DNA of 64,000 nt from JAEUMD01 sp937950105. Lineage in GTDB: Bacteria; Pseudomonadota; Alphaproteobacteria; Rhizobiales; Hyphomicrobiaceae. The stretch covers positions 45,852 through 109,851 of the forward strand of contig DAISIT010000002.1 of the NCBI GenBank assembly GCA_036821845.1. Direction: 5' to 3'. Shown piece after piece: positions 18,176 through 28,854 of the stretch (position 1 is the stretch's first letter; the number at the start of each line of letters is the position of its first letter). A program made the position numbers and the translations under genes. The notes beneath the pieces are model-generated. The model did no database searches. It had not been told where the DNA came from and was given only the letters and a program-made list of their open reading frames with translations.

Positions 18176-18535
18176 TCAAACGTCGACCAGAACCTCGAAG
18201 CCGCCGAAGAACATGCGCTTCATATCGAACGGAGCGTTCTCCGGCGTGCAATCCTGCAACCGCGGGTCCTTCATGACCAGAGCGTTGATGCGATCACGCT
18301 CGGCGCGCGATTCGTAGACGATCCACGCAAACACCACCGTCTCGTCGTCCTTCATCTGCACCGATTGCGGGAACGACGTGACCTTGCCGGGCTTCACGTC
18401 GTCGGCCACGCACTCGATATACTGAAGCGCACCGAACTCGCGCCAGACCTGGCCCGCCTTCTCGGAAAACACCTTGTATTCGGCGACCTTGTCCTTCGGC
18501 ACCGGCACGACGAACCCATCGACATAGCGACCCAT
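18176..18535 (-). CDS. DUF1428 family protein
   Basis: A 119-residue protein of the DUF1428 (YbaA-like, dimeric alpha/beta barrel) family: starts MGRYVDGFVVPVPKDKVAEY and contains EKAGQVWREFGAL and FGGFEVLVD. Function unknown; the fold is shared with YCII-like proteins such as the one encoded at 19899. A GGAGGA ribosome-binding site precedes the ATG. Its closeness to an ECF sigma factor/YCII pair suggests, but does not prove, membership in that regulon. Confidence 0.88.
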   Translation of the reverse strand: MGRYVDGFVVPVPKDKVAEYKVFSEKAGQVWREFGALQYIECVADDVKPGKVTSFPQSVQMKDDETVVFAWIVYESRAERDRINALVMKDPRLQDCTPENAPFDMKRMFFGGFEVLVDV

Positions 18536-18645
18536 GGCAGTGTCCTCCTTTGTTGCCAACTTCCAATACTGAGGTGGCGAGGTGAAATGCGTGTTCCCGC
18601 CGTTGCCTGCCAAGGACGCGCGAGCCTCGCCAGATCCGACAGCGC

Positions 18646-19902
18646 TCACACGCGCCTGCCCGCAGGCTGGCTGATCGCGTCCAGTCGCTCGCGGATGTAG
18701 GCAGCCTCGGCGGGCGTATTTGCGAGTGCGATGGCGCGATCGAAGGCGTGGCGGGCGTCGTCGGCTCGGCCCAGCTCCATAAGGAACGCCCCGCGCGCAC
18801 CGTGAAAGTAGAAGTAGCCGTCGAGACTTTTCGCCAGCGGCGCGATCATGTCGAGCGCCTCCGCCGCCCCGCGTGCCTTCGATACGGCAACCGCACGATT
18901 GAGCGTCACCACCGGAGACGGCTGCATATGTTCGAGCACGCCATAGAGCCGCTCGATCATCGACCAGTCGGTCGCCGCGGCATCGGCGGCGCGCGCATGC
19001 TCGGCGGCGATCGCCGCCTGCACCTGATAGGCGCCGGGCCGCCGATGCCGCATCGCCTTCTCGACCAGTGCCAGCCCTTCCGCGATCAGCGGCTTGCTCC
19101 ATCGCGCGCGATCCTGCGCTTCGAGCAGCACAACACGTCCTTCTGCGTCGAAGCGTGCCGGCGCACGTGCATGCTGCAGCATCATCAACGCCGCGAGCCC
19201 CATGATCTCGGGCTCGGCCGGGAACAGCCCGAGCACCAGACGCGCGAGGCGTATCGCCTCCTCGCAGAGCGCGGCAGGCGCGCGGTCCTCCGCGACGCTC
19301 GAGGTATAGCCCTCGTTGAAGAGCAGATAGATGACGCCCGCCACGGCGGCCAGACGCTCGGAGCGTTCGACGGCGCCGGGCGTCTCGAAAGGTACGCTGG
19401 CCGCCGCGATACGCCGTTTGGCGCGTGTGATGCGCTGTTCCATTGCCGCTTCGCTGACGAGAAACGCGCGTGCGATCTGCGCCACCGACAGGCCAGAGAC
19501 GATACGCAGCGCCAGCGCGATCTGCTGCGTCGCCGGCAACTCCGGATGGCAGCAGACGAACAGCAGCCGAAGGATGTCGTCCCGGTAGTGGCTGGCGTCG
19601 TAGCGCTCGGCCTGCTCGCTCTCGGCATCACCCGTGTCGGAGATCAGGTCCTCGGGCGGCAGCGGCGTCGTGCGGCTCTGGCGGCGGATGGCATCGATCG
19701 CGGCATTGCGGCCGACCATGATGAGCCAGGCTGCGGCATCACGTGGCGGACCGTTCTTCGGCCACGCCCGCAGGGCACGCAGAGATGCTTCCTGGAAGGC
19801 TTCCTCGGCGGTCTCGAGATCGCGGAAATGTCGCAGCAGAGCGGCCATCGCCTGCGGCCGCGCCGCCATCAGGACGTTGCCGATCCACCGCGTGTCCGTC
19901 AC
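18646..19902 (-). CDS. ECF RNA polymerase sigma factor with TPR-like C-terminal extension (ECF42 type)
   Basis: Sigma factor of 418 residues from a GTG start that overlaps the stop of the upstream DGPF gene by four bases. Sigma region 2 (about 25-95: AEEAFQEASLRALRAWP, AWLIMVGRNAAIDAIRR) and region 4 (about 125-180: LRIVSGLSVAQIARAFLVSEAAMEQRITRAKRRI) precede a long alpha-helical domain (about 190-415; LLFNEGYTSS is diagnostic). ECF42 factors lack an anti-sigma factor; control is thought to involve the C-terminal extension and the linked DGPF protein. Both partners are present here. Confidence 0.9.
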   Translation of the reverse strand: MTDTRWIGNVLMAARPQAMAALLRHFRDLETAEEAFQEASLRALRAWPKNGPPRDAAAWLIMVGRNAAIDAIRRQSRTTPLPPEDLISDTGDAESEQAERYDASHYRDDILRLLFVCCHPELPATQQIALALRIVSGLSVAQIARAFLVSEAAMEQRITRAKRRIAAASVPFETPGAVERSERLAAVAGVIYLLFNEGYTSSVAEDRAPAALCEEAIRLARLVLGLFPAEPEIMGLAALMMLQHARAPARFDAEGRVVLLEAQDRARWSKPLIAEGLALVEKAMRHRRPGAYQVQAAIAAEHARAADAAATDWSMIERLYGVLEHMQPSPVVTLNRAVAVSKARGAAEALDMIAPLAKSLDGYFYFHGARGAFLMELGRADDARHAFDRAIALANTPAEAAYIRERLDAISQPAGRRV

Positions 19903-20270
19903 TTCGCCGCCCCCGCATCCATGAACAGCGCGATCGGGCGGATCTCGTAGCAGCCACCGGGATTGGCGCGGCCGAGCTCGCGTGCGATGTCGGTCGCCTC
20001 CTCGAGCGTTTCGCAATTGACGACGTAGAAGCCGAGCAACTGTTCCTTGGTCTCGGCGAACGGTCCGTCGATGACGAGCGGCGGCTCGCGGTCCTTGCGC
20101 AGCGTCGTCGCCGTGGTGGTCGGCAACAGGCGGACCACGGGACCGAGCTTGCCGTTTGCGGCGAGCTTCTCGTGCACCTGATGCAGGCGGGCCATGACGG
20201 CGTCATCCTCCGCCTTGCTCCAGGCGCAGACGACCTTTTCGTCGTGATAGCAGAGGATGGTGTATTGCAT
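19899..20270 (-). CDS. YCII-related / DGPF-domain protein
   Basis: A 123-residue YCII-fold protein with the namesake motif IDGPFAETKEQLLGFYVV and N-terminal MQYTILCYHDEK. Translationally coupled to the ECF42 sigma-factor gene (GTGA overlap), the standard partnership for this sigma group. Enzymatic activity is unknown. The 190 bp upstream, to the Mrp/DUF971 gene, holds no gene and presumably its promoter. Confidence 0.9.
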   Translation of the reverse strand: MQYTILCYHDEKVVCAWSKAEDDAVMARLHQVHEKLAANGKLGPVVRLLPTTTATTLRKDREPPLVIDGPFAETKEQLLGFYVVNCETLEEATDIARELGRANPGGCYEIRPIALFMDAGAAK

Positions 20271-20463
20271 GTGCAGCGGCTCCGGTTCTGTCGATCACCC
20301 GAGGACGCGCGAAGTGCGCACGTGCCGACACGCGTTCAGAAAAATTCCTGCTTCGCATATGGGTGCGGCGGCCTGTCGATACGACCGCAACCCGGCTGAA
20401 ACACGATCGGGTCCGCACGCTTTCCGCACGGACCCGTTCGCCGCTGACATCCTTGGCGACGGC

Positions 20464-22056
20464 TCAACCGCGCGACAGGCCCTTCTGCTTCAGCTCGGCC
20501 TCGTAAGCGGCCCAGCGGGTCTCCTTCTCGCGGCCGAGCTGCTGCAGGTAGGGCCACGTGAACAGCCCCGTGCTGTGGCCGTCGTTGAACACGATCTTGA
20601 CGGCGTAATTGCCGACCGGGTCGAGTTCAGAAATCTTCACGTTGCGCTTGCCGCCGACGGTCTGGCGTTCCTCCGGCGAATGACCCTGCACCTCGGCCGA
20701 CGGGCTCATCACGCGCAGCATCTCGGCCGGGAGATCGTAGGTGCCCTCGTCCTTGAAGGCGACGTTGAGCGAGGCGCCATCACCCGAGAGCGTCAGCTTC
20801 GGCGGCTCGGTGCGCTTGCCCTCGACGTTCTCGATTTCGGCCCACGTGCGCGCGGCAATGCGGCGATAGATTTCCGCATGCGGGCTCGACGGATCGCTGA
20901 CCGTAACCGGCTGGCCGGAATCCGATTTGGCGCGGATGTCCATGTGCAGCGGGATGCCGCCGAGGAACGGCACGCCAAGCTTCTTCGCCTCGTCCTCGGC
21001 GCCGCCGTGGCCGAAGATGTCGGAGCGCGTGCCGCAGCTCGGGCAGACGAAGTAGCTCATGTTCTCGATGATGCCGAGCAGGGGGATGTCGACCTTGCGG
21101 AACATGTTGAGGCCCTTGCGGGCATCGATGAGGGCGAGGTCCTGCGGTGTCGACACGATCACGGCACCCGACAGCGGCACCTGCTGCGCCATCGTCAACT
21201 GCACGTCGCCGGTGCCGGGCGGCATGTCGATGACGAGCACGTCGAGCTCGCCCCACGCCACCTCGCGGAGCATCTGGTTCAGCGCCTGCGTCACCATCGG
21301 CCCGCGCCAGATGATCGGAGTGCCTTCGTCGACCATGTAGCCCATCGACATACTCTTGAGGCCCCACGCTTCCATCGGCAGCATCTTGCGGCCACCGGGC
21401 AGCACGCTCGGCTTGCCGGAGATACCGAGCAGGCGCGGCTGCGACGGACCATAGATGTCCGCGTCCATGATGCCGGCCTTGAGACCGATCGCCTGGAAGC
21501 CGAGCGCGAGGTTCACTGCTGTCGTCGACTTGCCGACGCCGCCCTTGCCGGACGCCACCGCGATCAGGTGCTTCACACCCGGCACGCCGGGCGAGACGGG
21601 CTTGCCGCCCTGCTGCGCCGCCGCCGCAGGCCCGCCATCGCTCGCCGCACCGCGGGCCCGCGCTTCCTGCACGCGGCTGCTCTCCGGAGCCCGCCCAGCC
21701 GCTGCGCCACCCGAGGCCGACGCGCCGGAACCGCAGCCGCAGCCCGAACCACAGCTCTCCTTTTCGGCGGCCGGTTGGGGAGCGACCCTGCTCCGGGCCG
21801 TGCCAGGCTCCGCATCCGCCGTCAGCACCGCGGTGACACCCGCGACGCCCGACAGCCCTGAGACGACCTGCTGCGCCGCTTCGCGCAGCGGTTCCAGCTC
21901 CTCGGCGCGATCGGCGGGCACGGTGATGGAGAAATAGACGCGGGCATCCTTGATGAGGATCTCGGAGACGAGACCCAGATCGACGATGTTCCCGGAGAGA
22001 TCGGGCCCTTTGACCCGGCGCAGTTCTTCGACGACCTGCGACTTCGACAGCGACAT
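20464..22056 (-). CDS. Mrp/ApbC-family Fe-S carrier ATPase fused to DUF971
   Basis: A 530-residue protein. DUF59/MIP18-like domain (about 1-85) is followed by a Gly/Ala/Ser linker (about 90-160) containing a Cys-Gly cluster (ESCGSGCGCGSG). Next is the Mrp NTPase (about 165-410) with deviant Walker A SGKGGVGKST, IDMPPGTGDVQ and the CPSC motif (YFVCPSCGTRSD). The C-terminal DUF971 (GBBH-like) domain covers about 430-530. Mrp/ApbC proteins bind and transfer Fe-S clusters. ATG 22056 is chosen because AGGAG stands seven bases before it; in-frame ATGs at 22074 and 22134 lack this. It is divergent from the sulfur operon, whose enzymes need Fe-S clusters. Confidence 0.9.
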   Translation of the reverse strand: MSLSKSQVVEELRRVKGPDLSGNIVDLGLVSEILIKDARVYFSITVPADRAEELEPLREAAQQVVSGLSGVAGVTAVLTADAEPGTARSRVAPQPAAEKESCGSGCGCGSGASASGGAAAGRAPESSRVQEARARGAASDGGPAAAAQQGGKPVSPGVPGVKHLIAVASGKGGVGKSTTAVNLALGFQAIGLKAGIMDADIYGPSQPRLLGISGKPSVLPGGRKMLPMEAWGLKSMSMGYMVDEGTPIIWRGPMVTQALNQMLREVAWGELDVLVIDMPPGTGDVQLTMAQQVPLSGAVIVSTPQDLALIDARKGLNMFRKVDIPLLGIIENMSYFVCPSCGTRSDIFGHGGAEDEAKKLGVPFLGGIPLHMDIRAKSDSGQPVTVSDPSSPHAEIYRRIAARTWAEIENVEGKRTEPPKLTLSGDGASLNVAFKDEGTYDLPAEMLRVMSPSAEVQGHSPEERQTVGGKRNVKISELDPVGNYAVKIVFNDGHSTGLFTWPYLQQLGREKETRWAAYEAELKQKGLSRG

Positions 22057-22476
22057 TTCCAGCTCCTGCGACATGCGGATAATCGGGCCGGGGCCGCGCT
22101 GGTCGCGCGAAGTCCGACCGTTCGGGTCGGACAATGGCAGAGGTGCGCGCGGAAGTCATCGCCCCGGCTGACGTGCGCGGCGCGGCGTCATGTCCTGCCG
22201 GCATCGCCACCGTTCGCTGCGCCCGTAAGGCTCTGCGGTTGTCGTTCAGCCTGAGGCCCGTACGCCACGCCCGAAGCACCTCGATCCCAGCTTCCGGAAC
22301 GGTCTGCCGCCAGTCTCGCGATCGGCGAGACGGTGCGTTCCCCCATGGCCCAAGCGCAGAAAATACGGGCCGAGATTTACGCGATGTGGAATATTTTTCT
22401 GTTTTTCTTGGTCTGATGGCTAGTTTGTAGGAAAATTTTGCCGTATGGTCCGCCCAGATCAATCGAGGAGCGAGCC
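22057..22476. other. Intergenic region between divergent Mrp/DUF971 gene and sulfur operon
   Basis: About 420 bp without a convincing gene. The left 310 bp are GC-rich. The right end (about 22371-22440) is AT-rich with two A/T tracts (GGAATATTTTTCTG and AGGAAAATTTTG), which probably mark the promoter and activator region of the sulfur assimilation operon. I cannot name the regulator site with confidence. Confidence 0.5.
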
Positions 22477-22959
22477 ATGAGCATCGAGACTTTCATCGAT
22501 ACGCGCAGCAGCCGCCCGGCCGAAGCGTTCGAGCGCCCGCGGCGTCACGTCATCCCCGCTGTCGAAGCCCCTCTCCAGAACGGGGTCTCGCCGCCCGACG
22601 ACGGCGGGACCTCTTTTCTGACCCTCAACGTCCGCCTTCACGATGGCTCGCTGTTCAAGTGCGAGGCGGCCGAGGGCTTCCGGGTGATGGAGCTGATCCG
22701 GGCTTACGGCCTCCCGATCAAGGCGGAGTGCGGTGGCGCCTGCGTCTGCGCTACCTGCCATGTCCGCGTGCCGGAGGCGTGGCGCGCCTTGCTCCCCGCC
22801 CCGAGCGACGAGGAGCTTGCCAGGCTCGACGAGGTTCCCGGCGCCGACGACTCCTCGCGGCTCGCCTGCCAGATCGAGATGACCGATGCGCTCGACGGAC
22901 TGGAGCTGGTGCTCGATCGCGACAGCCTCGTCCCGCAGACCATCTGGGTCGCAGGTTGA
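22477..22959 (+). CDS. [2Fe-2S] ferredoxin
   Basis: A 160-residue protein. The first 45 or so residues are a polar, Pro-rich extension. A plant/adrenodoxin-type [2Fe-2S] ferredoxin domain follows, with ligands in AECGGACVCATCHV (C-x5-C-x2-C, plus one extra Cys) and a final Cys in SRLACQIEM. GAGGAG precedes the ATG at 22477 by six bases. It heads the sulfur operon, 41 bp before DUF2849, and no sulfite reductase flavoprotein is encoded nearby. It is therefore a good candidate electron donor to CysI; that role is inference. Confidence 0.9.
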   Translation: MSIETFIDTRSSRPAEAFERPRRHVIPAVEAPLQNGVSPPDDGGTSFLTLNVRLHDGSLFKCEAAEGFRVMELIRAYGLPIKAECGGACVCATCHVRVPEAWRALLPAPSDEELARLDEVPGADDSSRLACQIEMTDALDGLELVLDRDSLVPQTIWVAG

Positions 22960-23000
22960 AAGCCGCTCGCGCCACCCTCACGCACTCACGGAACGAAACC

Positions 23001-23267
23001 ATGCCGAGCGTCATCACCGCCAATCTGCTCCGCTCCGGCGAGGTCGTCTATCTCGCCGAGGGGGAGCGTTGGGCTCCTTCCCTGGCTGACGCGATTGCAG
23101 CCGCCGACTCCGGCGCAGCCGCCAGCCTGCAGGCCATTGCCGCACGCCACGTCGCCGCCAACGAGGTGGTCGGCGCTTACCTGATGGATGTGCGCATCGA
23201 AGGCGGCGTGCCGTGTCCGGTCTCGATGCGCGAGGCGATCCGCGCCGCCCGCGGACCCAGCATCTGA
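23001..23267 (+). CDS. DUF2849 family protein
   Basis: An 88-residue protein of the DUF2849 family (starts MPSVITANLLRSGEVVYLA), which in alphaproteobacteria is found next to cysI. No catalytic motif, no signal peptide; function unknown. It lies between ferredoxin and sulfite reductase, 49 bp before cysI. The conserved position suggests a role in sulfite reductase assembly or electron delivery, unproven. Confidence 0.85.
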   Translation: MPSVITANLLRSGEVVYLAEGERWAPSLADAIAAADSGAAASLQAIAARHVAANEVVGAYLMDVRIEGGVPCPVSMREAIRAARGPSI

Positions 23268-23316
23268 GCGCCACGGCCTCTTTCCCGACTGATCGACGAG
23301 ACGCGGAGAACGCGCC

Positions 23317-25020
<1,704 letters not shown>

Positions 25021-25021
25021 C

Positions 25022-25528
25022 ATGGCGCGCATCTATGCAAACGGCGTGATCGCCGAGGATACCTGGCGGCCACTCCACGACGACGAGGTGGCCGCTCATG
25101 GCGATCTCGTCAACGTGCCGCTCGACCGCTGGCTGGCGCTGAGCCGTGCCGACCAGAGCCGGACCGGGGTCACGCTCGCCGCGCACGAGGCTGGTGAGAG
25201 CGATCTCGCGCGCCTCGCGCGCGCGCCTCTCGTGGTCATCACATTGCCGGCCTTCACCGACGGACGCGCCTACTCGGTCGCCCGCACCCTGCGTGAACGC
25301 CACCACTACACGGGTGACCTGCGCGCCAGCGGCGACGTTCTGCTCGACCAGATCCCCCTGCTCGAACGCTGCGGTTTCACATCCTTCGCGATCAAGCACG
25401 GGCCGACGCTCGACGCTCTCTCGCGCGGCCACATCCCGGCGATCGCCACGTCCTATCAGCGCGCGACGCTCGCGCGCCACCTGAGCATACGGCCGACACT
25501 TACCGGCCACGAGGAGCCTCGCGCATGA
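25022..25528 (+). CDS. DUF934 family protein
   Basis: A 168-residue protein of the DUF934 family, standard between cysI and cysH in proteobacteria. Recognised by LPAFTDGRAYSVARTLRER and GDVLLDQIPLLERCGFTSF. Function unknown; often annotated as an oxidoreductase-like protein without evidence. Coupled to cysH by a four-base ATGA overlap. Confidence 0.88.
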   Translation: MARIYANGVIAEDTWRPLHDDEVAAHGDLVNVPLDRWLALSRADQSRTGVTLAAHEAGESDLARLARAPLVVITLPAFTDGRAYSVARTLRERHHYTGDLRASGDVLLDQIPLLERCGFTSFAIKHGPTLDALSRGHIPAIATSYQRATLARHLSIRPTLTGHEEPRA

Positions 25529-26292
25529 CCGCACTCGCACACATCGGGTCGCGCATCGAAGCCGCACCCTTCGTCGCGTCGCTCGACGCCGCGCTGGCGG
25601 GCACCGCGTCGCTCACCGAGCGCGTGCGCCTCATCCGCACCGCCATCACCGGACGTATCGCCTTCTCGACGAGCCTCGGCATCGAGGATCAGGCCTTGCT
25701 GCACGCCATTGCCGAGAGTGGCGCCGACATCGACGTGTTCACGCTCGACACCGGCCGCCACTTCCCCGAAACGCTCGACACCATCGCAGCCAGCGAGGCG
25801 CGCTACGGCTTGCGCATCCGTATCGTCGCGCCGGAAGCGCGCGAGGTCGAGACGCTGGTCGCGCGTTACGGTGTGCTCGGCTTTCGCGCATCGATCGAAG
25901 CGCGCAAGGTCTGTTGCGACGTGCGCAAGGTGCGCCCGCTCAATCGCGCGCTCGAAGGCGCCAACGGCTGGATTACCGGGTTACGTCGCGGCCAGTCGAA
26001 CGGACGCGGCGACATCCCGCTCGCCGAGTACGACGCGATCAACGATCGCATCAAGCTGGCGCCGCTGGCCGACTGGTCGCTCGAAAGGATCGAAGCCTAC
26101 GTCGAGAGCAATGCTGTTCCCGTCAATCCGCTGCACGCGCGCGGTTTCCCGTCGATCGGCTGCCAGCCGTGCACGCGCGCCGTTCTCCCGGGTGAAGACA
26201 TCCGCGCGGGCCGCTGGTGGTGGGAGAGCGAGGACGGCAAGGAGTGCGGCCTGCACTCGCCGAAGCGGCGAATGAGCGCCGCTACGGCATGA
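25525..26292 (+). CDS. cysH: Adenylyl-sulfate (APS) reductase
   Basis: A 255-residue APS/PAPS reductase. The PP-loop-like motif is FSTSLGIEDQALL. Two Cys pairs, CC in KVCCDVRKVRPLNRAL and C-x2-C in GCQPCTRAV, bind the 4Fe-4S cluster seen in APS-specific enzymes. The C-terminal ECGLH holds the catalytic Cys. Sulfate assimilation therefore goes directly from APS to sulfite, which fits a CysN without APS kinase. Confidence 0.93.
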   Translation: MTALAHIGSRIEAAPFVASLDAALAGTASLTERVRLIRTAITGRIAFSTSLGIEDQALLHAIAESGADIDVFTLDTGRHFPETLDTIAASEARYGLRIRIVAPEAREVETLVARYGVLGFRASIEARKVCCDVRKVRPLNRALEGANGWITGLRRGQSNGRGDIPLAEYDAINDRIKLAPLADWSLERIEAYVESNAVPVNPLHARGFPSIGCQPCTRAVLPGEDIRAGRWWWESEDGKECGLHSPKRRMSAATA

Positions 26293-26355
26293 TGCCGTAG
26301 CGCCAGCCTTCCGCTCCAGACCGACAGTCACGTCCCATACATCGAGACATCGCCG

Positions 26356-27261
26356 ATGACATTGCACATGTCCCATCTCGACCTGTTAGAAGCCGAGAGC
26401 ATCCACATCTTCCGCGAGGCCGCGTCGCAGTTCACCAAACCCGTGCTGCTCTATTCGATCGGCAAGGATTCGACCGTCCTGCTGCATCTCGCGCGCAAGG
26501 CGTTCTTCCCGGAGCGGCCGCCGTTCCCGCTGCTGCACGTCGACACGACGTGGAAGTTCCGCGACATGATCTCGTTCCGGGACCAGACCGTGCGCGAGCA
26601 CGGCCTCGACCTGATCGTGCATACCAACCAGGACGGCGTTGCGCGCAACATCAATCCGGTCGATCACTCGCCGTCGGTCTACACCGACGTGATGAAGACC
26701 GCCGCGCTCAAGCAGGCGCTCGACAAGTACGGCTTCGATGCCGCCTTCGGTGGCGCGCGCCGCGACGAGGAGGCGAGCCGCGCCAAGGAGCGCGTGTTCT
26801 CGTTCCGCTCCTCGGGGCATCGCTGGGACCCGCGCCGGCAACGCCCCGAGATGTGGCGCCTGCTCAACGGTCGCCTCGGCAGCGGCGAGACGGCCCGCAT
26901 CTTCCCGCTGTCGAATTGGACCGAGCGCGACATCTGGCGCTACATCCTGCGCGAAAAGCTCGACATCGTGCCGCTCTACTACGCCGCCGAGCGGCCGACC
27001 ATCGAGCGCGACGGACAGCTGCTGGTCGTCGATGACGAGCGCATGCCGCTGCGCCCCGGTGAGGTCGTCAAGCATCGGCACGTGCGCTTTCGCACGCTCG
27101 GCTGCTGGCCGTTGACCGCCGCCGTCGCATCGAGCGCCGACACTCTCGAAGCGGTTGTCGAGGAAACCCTTGCCGCGCGCACGTCCGAACGTCAGGGCCG
27201 CCTCATCGATCACGATGCCGCCGGCGCCATGGAGAAGAAGAAGCAGGAAGGCTACTTCTGA
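26356..27261 (+). CDS. cysD: Sulfate adenylyltransferase subunit 2
   Basis: ATP sulfurylase small subunit of 301 residues: forms APS from ATP and sulfate. PP-loop SIGKDSTVLLHLARKAF near residue 35, FGGARRDEEASRAKERVFSFR and WTERDIWRYI are family signatures. Starts 63 bp after cysH; its TGA overlaps the cysN ATG by one base (TGATG), so the two subunits are coupled. Confidence 0.95.
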   Translation: MTLHMSHLDLLEAESIHIFREAASQFTKPVLLYSIGKDSTVLLHLARKAFFPERPPFPLLHVDTTWKFRDMISFRDQTVREHGLDLIVHTNQDGVARNINPVDHSPSVYTDVMKTAALKQALDKYGFDAAFGGARRDEEASRAKERVFSFRSSGHRWDPRRQRPEMWRLLNGRLGSGETARIFPLSNWTERDIWRYILREKLDIVPLYYAAERPTIERDGQLLVVDDERMPLRPGEVVKHRHVRFRTLGCWPLTAAVASSADTLEAVVEETLAARTSERQGRLIDHDAAGAMEKKKQEGYF

Positions 27262-28829
27262 TGATTGCCCTCGCCACCGCACGCGCCGCGCGCGCCTACG
27301 ACGACACGAGCGACGAGCCCGCGCCTGTCGCCTTCACCGACACCCTGCAGCATTCGACGATGCAGGATGCCCACCGCTCCACGTCGACCAGTCTGCGCAT
27401 TCTCACCTGCGGCTCGGTCGACGACGGCAAGTCGACGCTGATCGGCCGCCTGCTCTGGGACGCAACCGACCTGCACGACGACACACGCGCCGCGCTGATC
27501 GGGAAGAGCAGCGACGGCATTCCCGATTTCAGCCGCCTGCTCGACGGCCTCGTCGCCGAGCGCGAGCAGGGCATCACCATCGACGTCGCCTGGCGCTACT
27601 TCGACACCGCGACGCGCCGCATCGTCGTCATCGACAGCCCCGGACACGAGCAATACACGCGCAACATGGCGAGCGGCGCGAGCCACGCCGACGTCGCCAT
27701 CCTGCTGGTCGATGCGCGCCTCGGCATCAAGCGCCAGACCCGGCGACATGCGGCGATCCTCGACCTGATGGGCGTGCGGCGTGTCGTGCTCGCCATCAAC
27801 AAGATGGATCTCGTCGGCTACGACGAAGCGCGGTTCCGCGCCATCGAAGCGCAGTTCCGTGCACTCGCCGGTCACTTCGGCTTCAAGGACGACGTCGCCA
27901 TTCCGCTGGCGGCCGTGCACGGCGAGAACGTCGCCCGGCCGAGCGCGAACATGCATTGGTATGGCGGGCCGACGCTGCTCGAACATCTCGAGGCGACGCC
28001 GGGCCGCAGCGGTGATCGCAGCCGCGCGTTCCGCATGCCGGTGCAGCGCGTGATCCGCGACGGCAAGGATTTTCGCGGGCTCGCGGGAACCGTCAGTTCC
28101 GGTACCGTCCGTATCGGTGAAGAGATCGTCGATACGCTCAGCGGCAAGCGGGCCAAGGTTGCGCGGATCGTCACAATGGACGGTGATCTCGCCGTGGCGG
28201 TGGCCGGACGCGCGGTCGTCCTCGGTCTCGACCGCGACCTCGACATCGCCCGCGGCGACGTGATCGCCGACGCCGCCGCTCCGCCGGTTGCAGCCCGTGA
28301 GATCGAAGGCCGGCTGGTGTGGCTCAGCGAGGATGCGTTCGACCCGCGCGCGAGTTATCTTCTGCGCACGCCGACCGACCTCGTCGCGATCGAGGGCTTC
28401 GAGGTCGCCGGCCTGCTCGACCTCGATACACTGCTCGTCGAGCTTTCGGCGAAGGTCGAGGCGAACGACATCGCCGTGGTGCGACTGAAGCTCGGCCGCC
28501 CGGCAGCACTCGATACGTTTGCCGGCAACGCCGAGACGGGAGCCGTCCTGATCGTGGATGCCGTGACCGGCGCCACCGTGGCCGGCGGCATCGTGACCGC
28601 GGCCCACGCGCGCAAGCATTCGCAACAGGCGAGCGCTGCTGCAAACCTTGGCTTCGTCGTCGACGAAGCACTGCTGCGCGAGCAGCTCTGCCGCGACCTC
28701 GGTCACGGCGACGACGACTGGAAGGAACTGGTGCGCCGTGGCCGCGAGGTCGTGCGCATCCTTCGCGCCGCCGGCGTCGATGTCGATGATCGCCTGTCGG
28801 CGGAAGCCCAGCGCCTGCGACGAGCCTGA
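27261..28829 (+). CDS. cysN: Sulfate adenylyltransferase subunit 1 (GTPase)
   Basis: GTP-binding ATP-sulfurylase subunit of 522 residues. An N-terminal extension of about 45 residues precedes GSVDDGKSTLIGRLLWD (P-loop). G3 DSPGHEQYTRNMASG and G4 NKMDLV are intact. Elongation-factor-like beta-barrels follow. No C-terminal APS kinase (CysC) domain is attached, in line with the APS-type CysH. An internal ATG at 27360 would remove most of the extension and is an alternative start. Confidence 0.94.
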   Translation: MIALATARAARAYDDTSDEPAPVAFTDTLQHSTMQDAHRSTSTSLRILTCGSVDDGKSTLIGRLLWDATDLHDDTRAALIGKSSDGIPDFSRLLDGLVAEREQGITIDVAWRYFDTATRRIVVIDSPGHEQYTRNMASGASHADVAILLVDARLGIKRQTRRHAAILDLMGVRRVVLAINKMDLVGYDEARFRAIEAQFRALAGHFGFKDDVAIPLAAVHGENVARPSANMHWYGGPTLLEHLEATPGRSGDRSRAFRMPVQRVIRDGKDFRGLAGTVSSGTVRIGEEIVDTLSGKRAKVARIVTMDGDLAVAVAGRAVVLGLDRDLDIARGDVIADAAAPPVAAREIEGRLVWLSEDAFDPRASYLLRTPTDLVAIEGFEVAGLLDLDTLLVELSAKVEANDIAVVRLKLGRPAALDTFAGNAETGAVLIVDAVTGATVAGGIVTAAHARKHSQQASAAANLGFVVDEALLREQLCRDLGHGDDDWKELVRRGREVVRILRAAGVDVDDRLSAEAQRLRRA

Positions 28830-28854
28830 GCCATTCAGCAGCGGAGCCACGATC

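Noticed and set aside
22134..22430. 98-codon plus-strand frame in the gap before the ferredoxin gene
   Set aside because: No ribosome-binding site, no family and an unusual Arg/Ser-rich composition; more likely promoter DNA.
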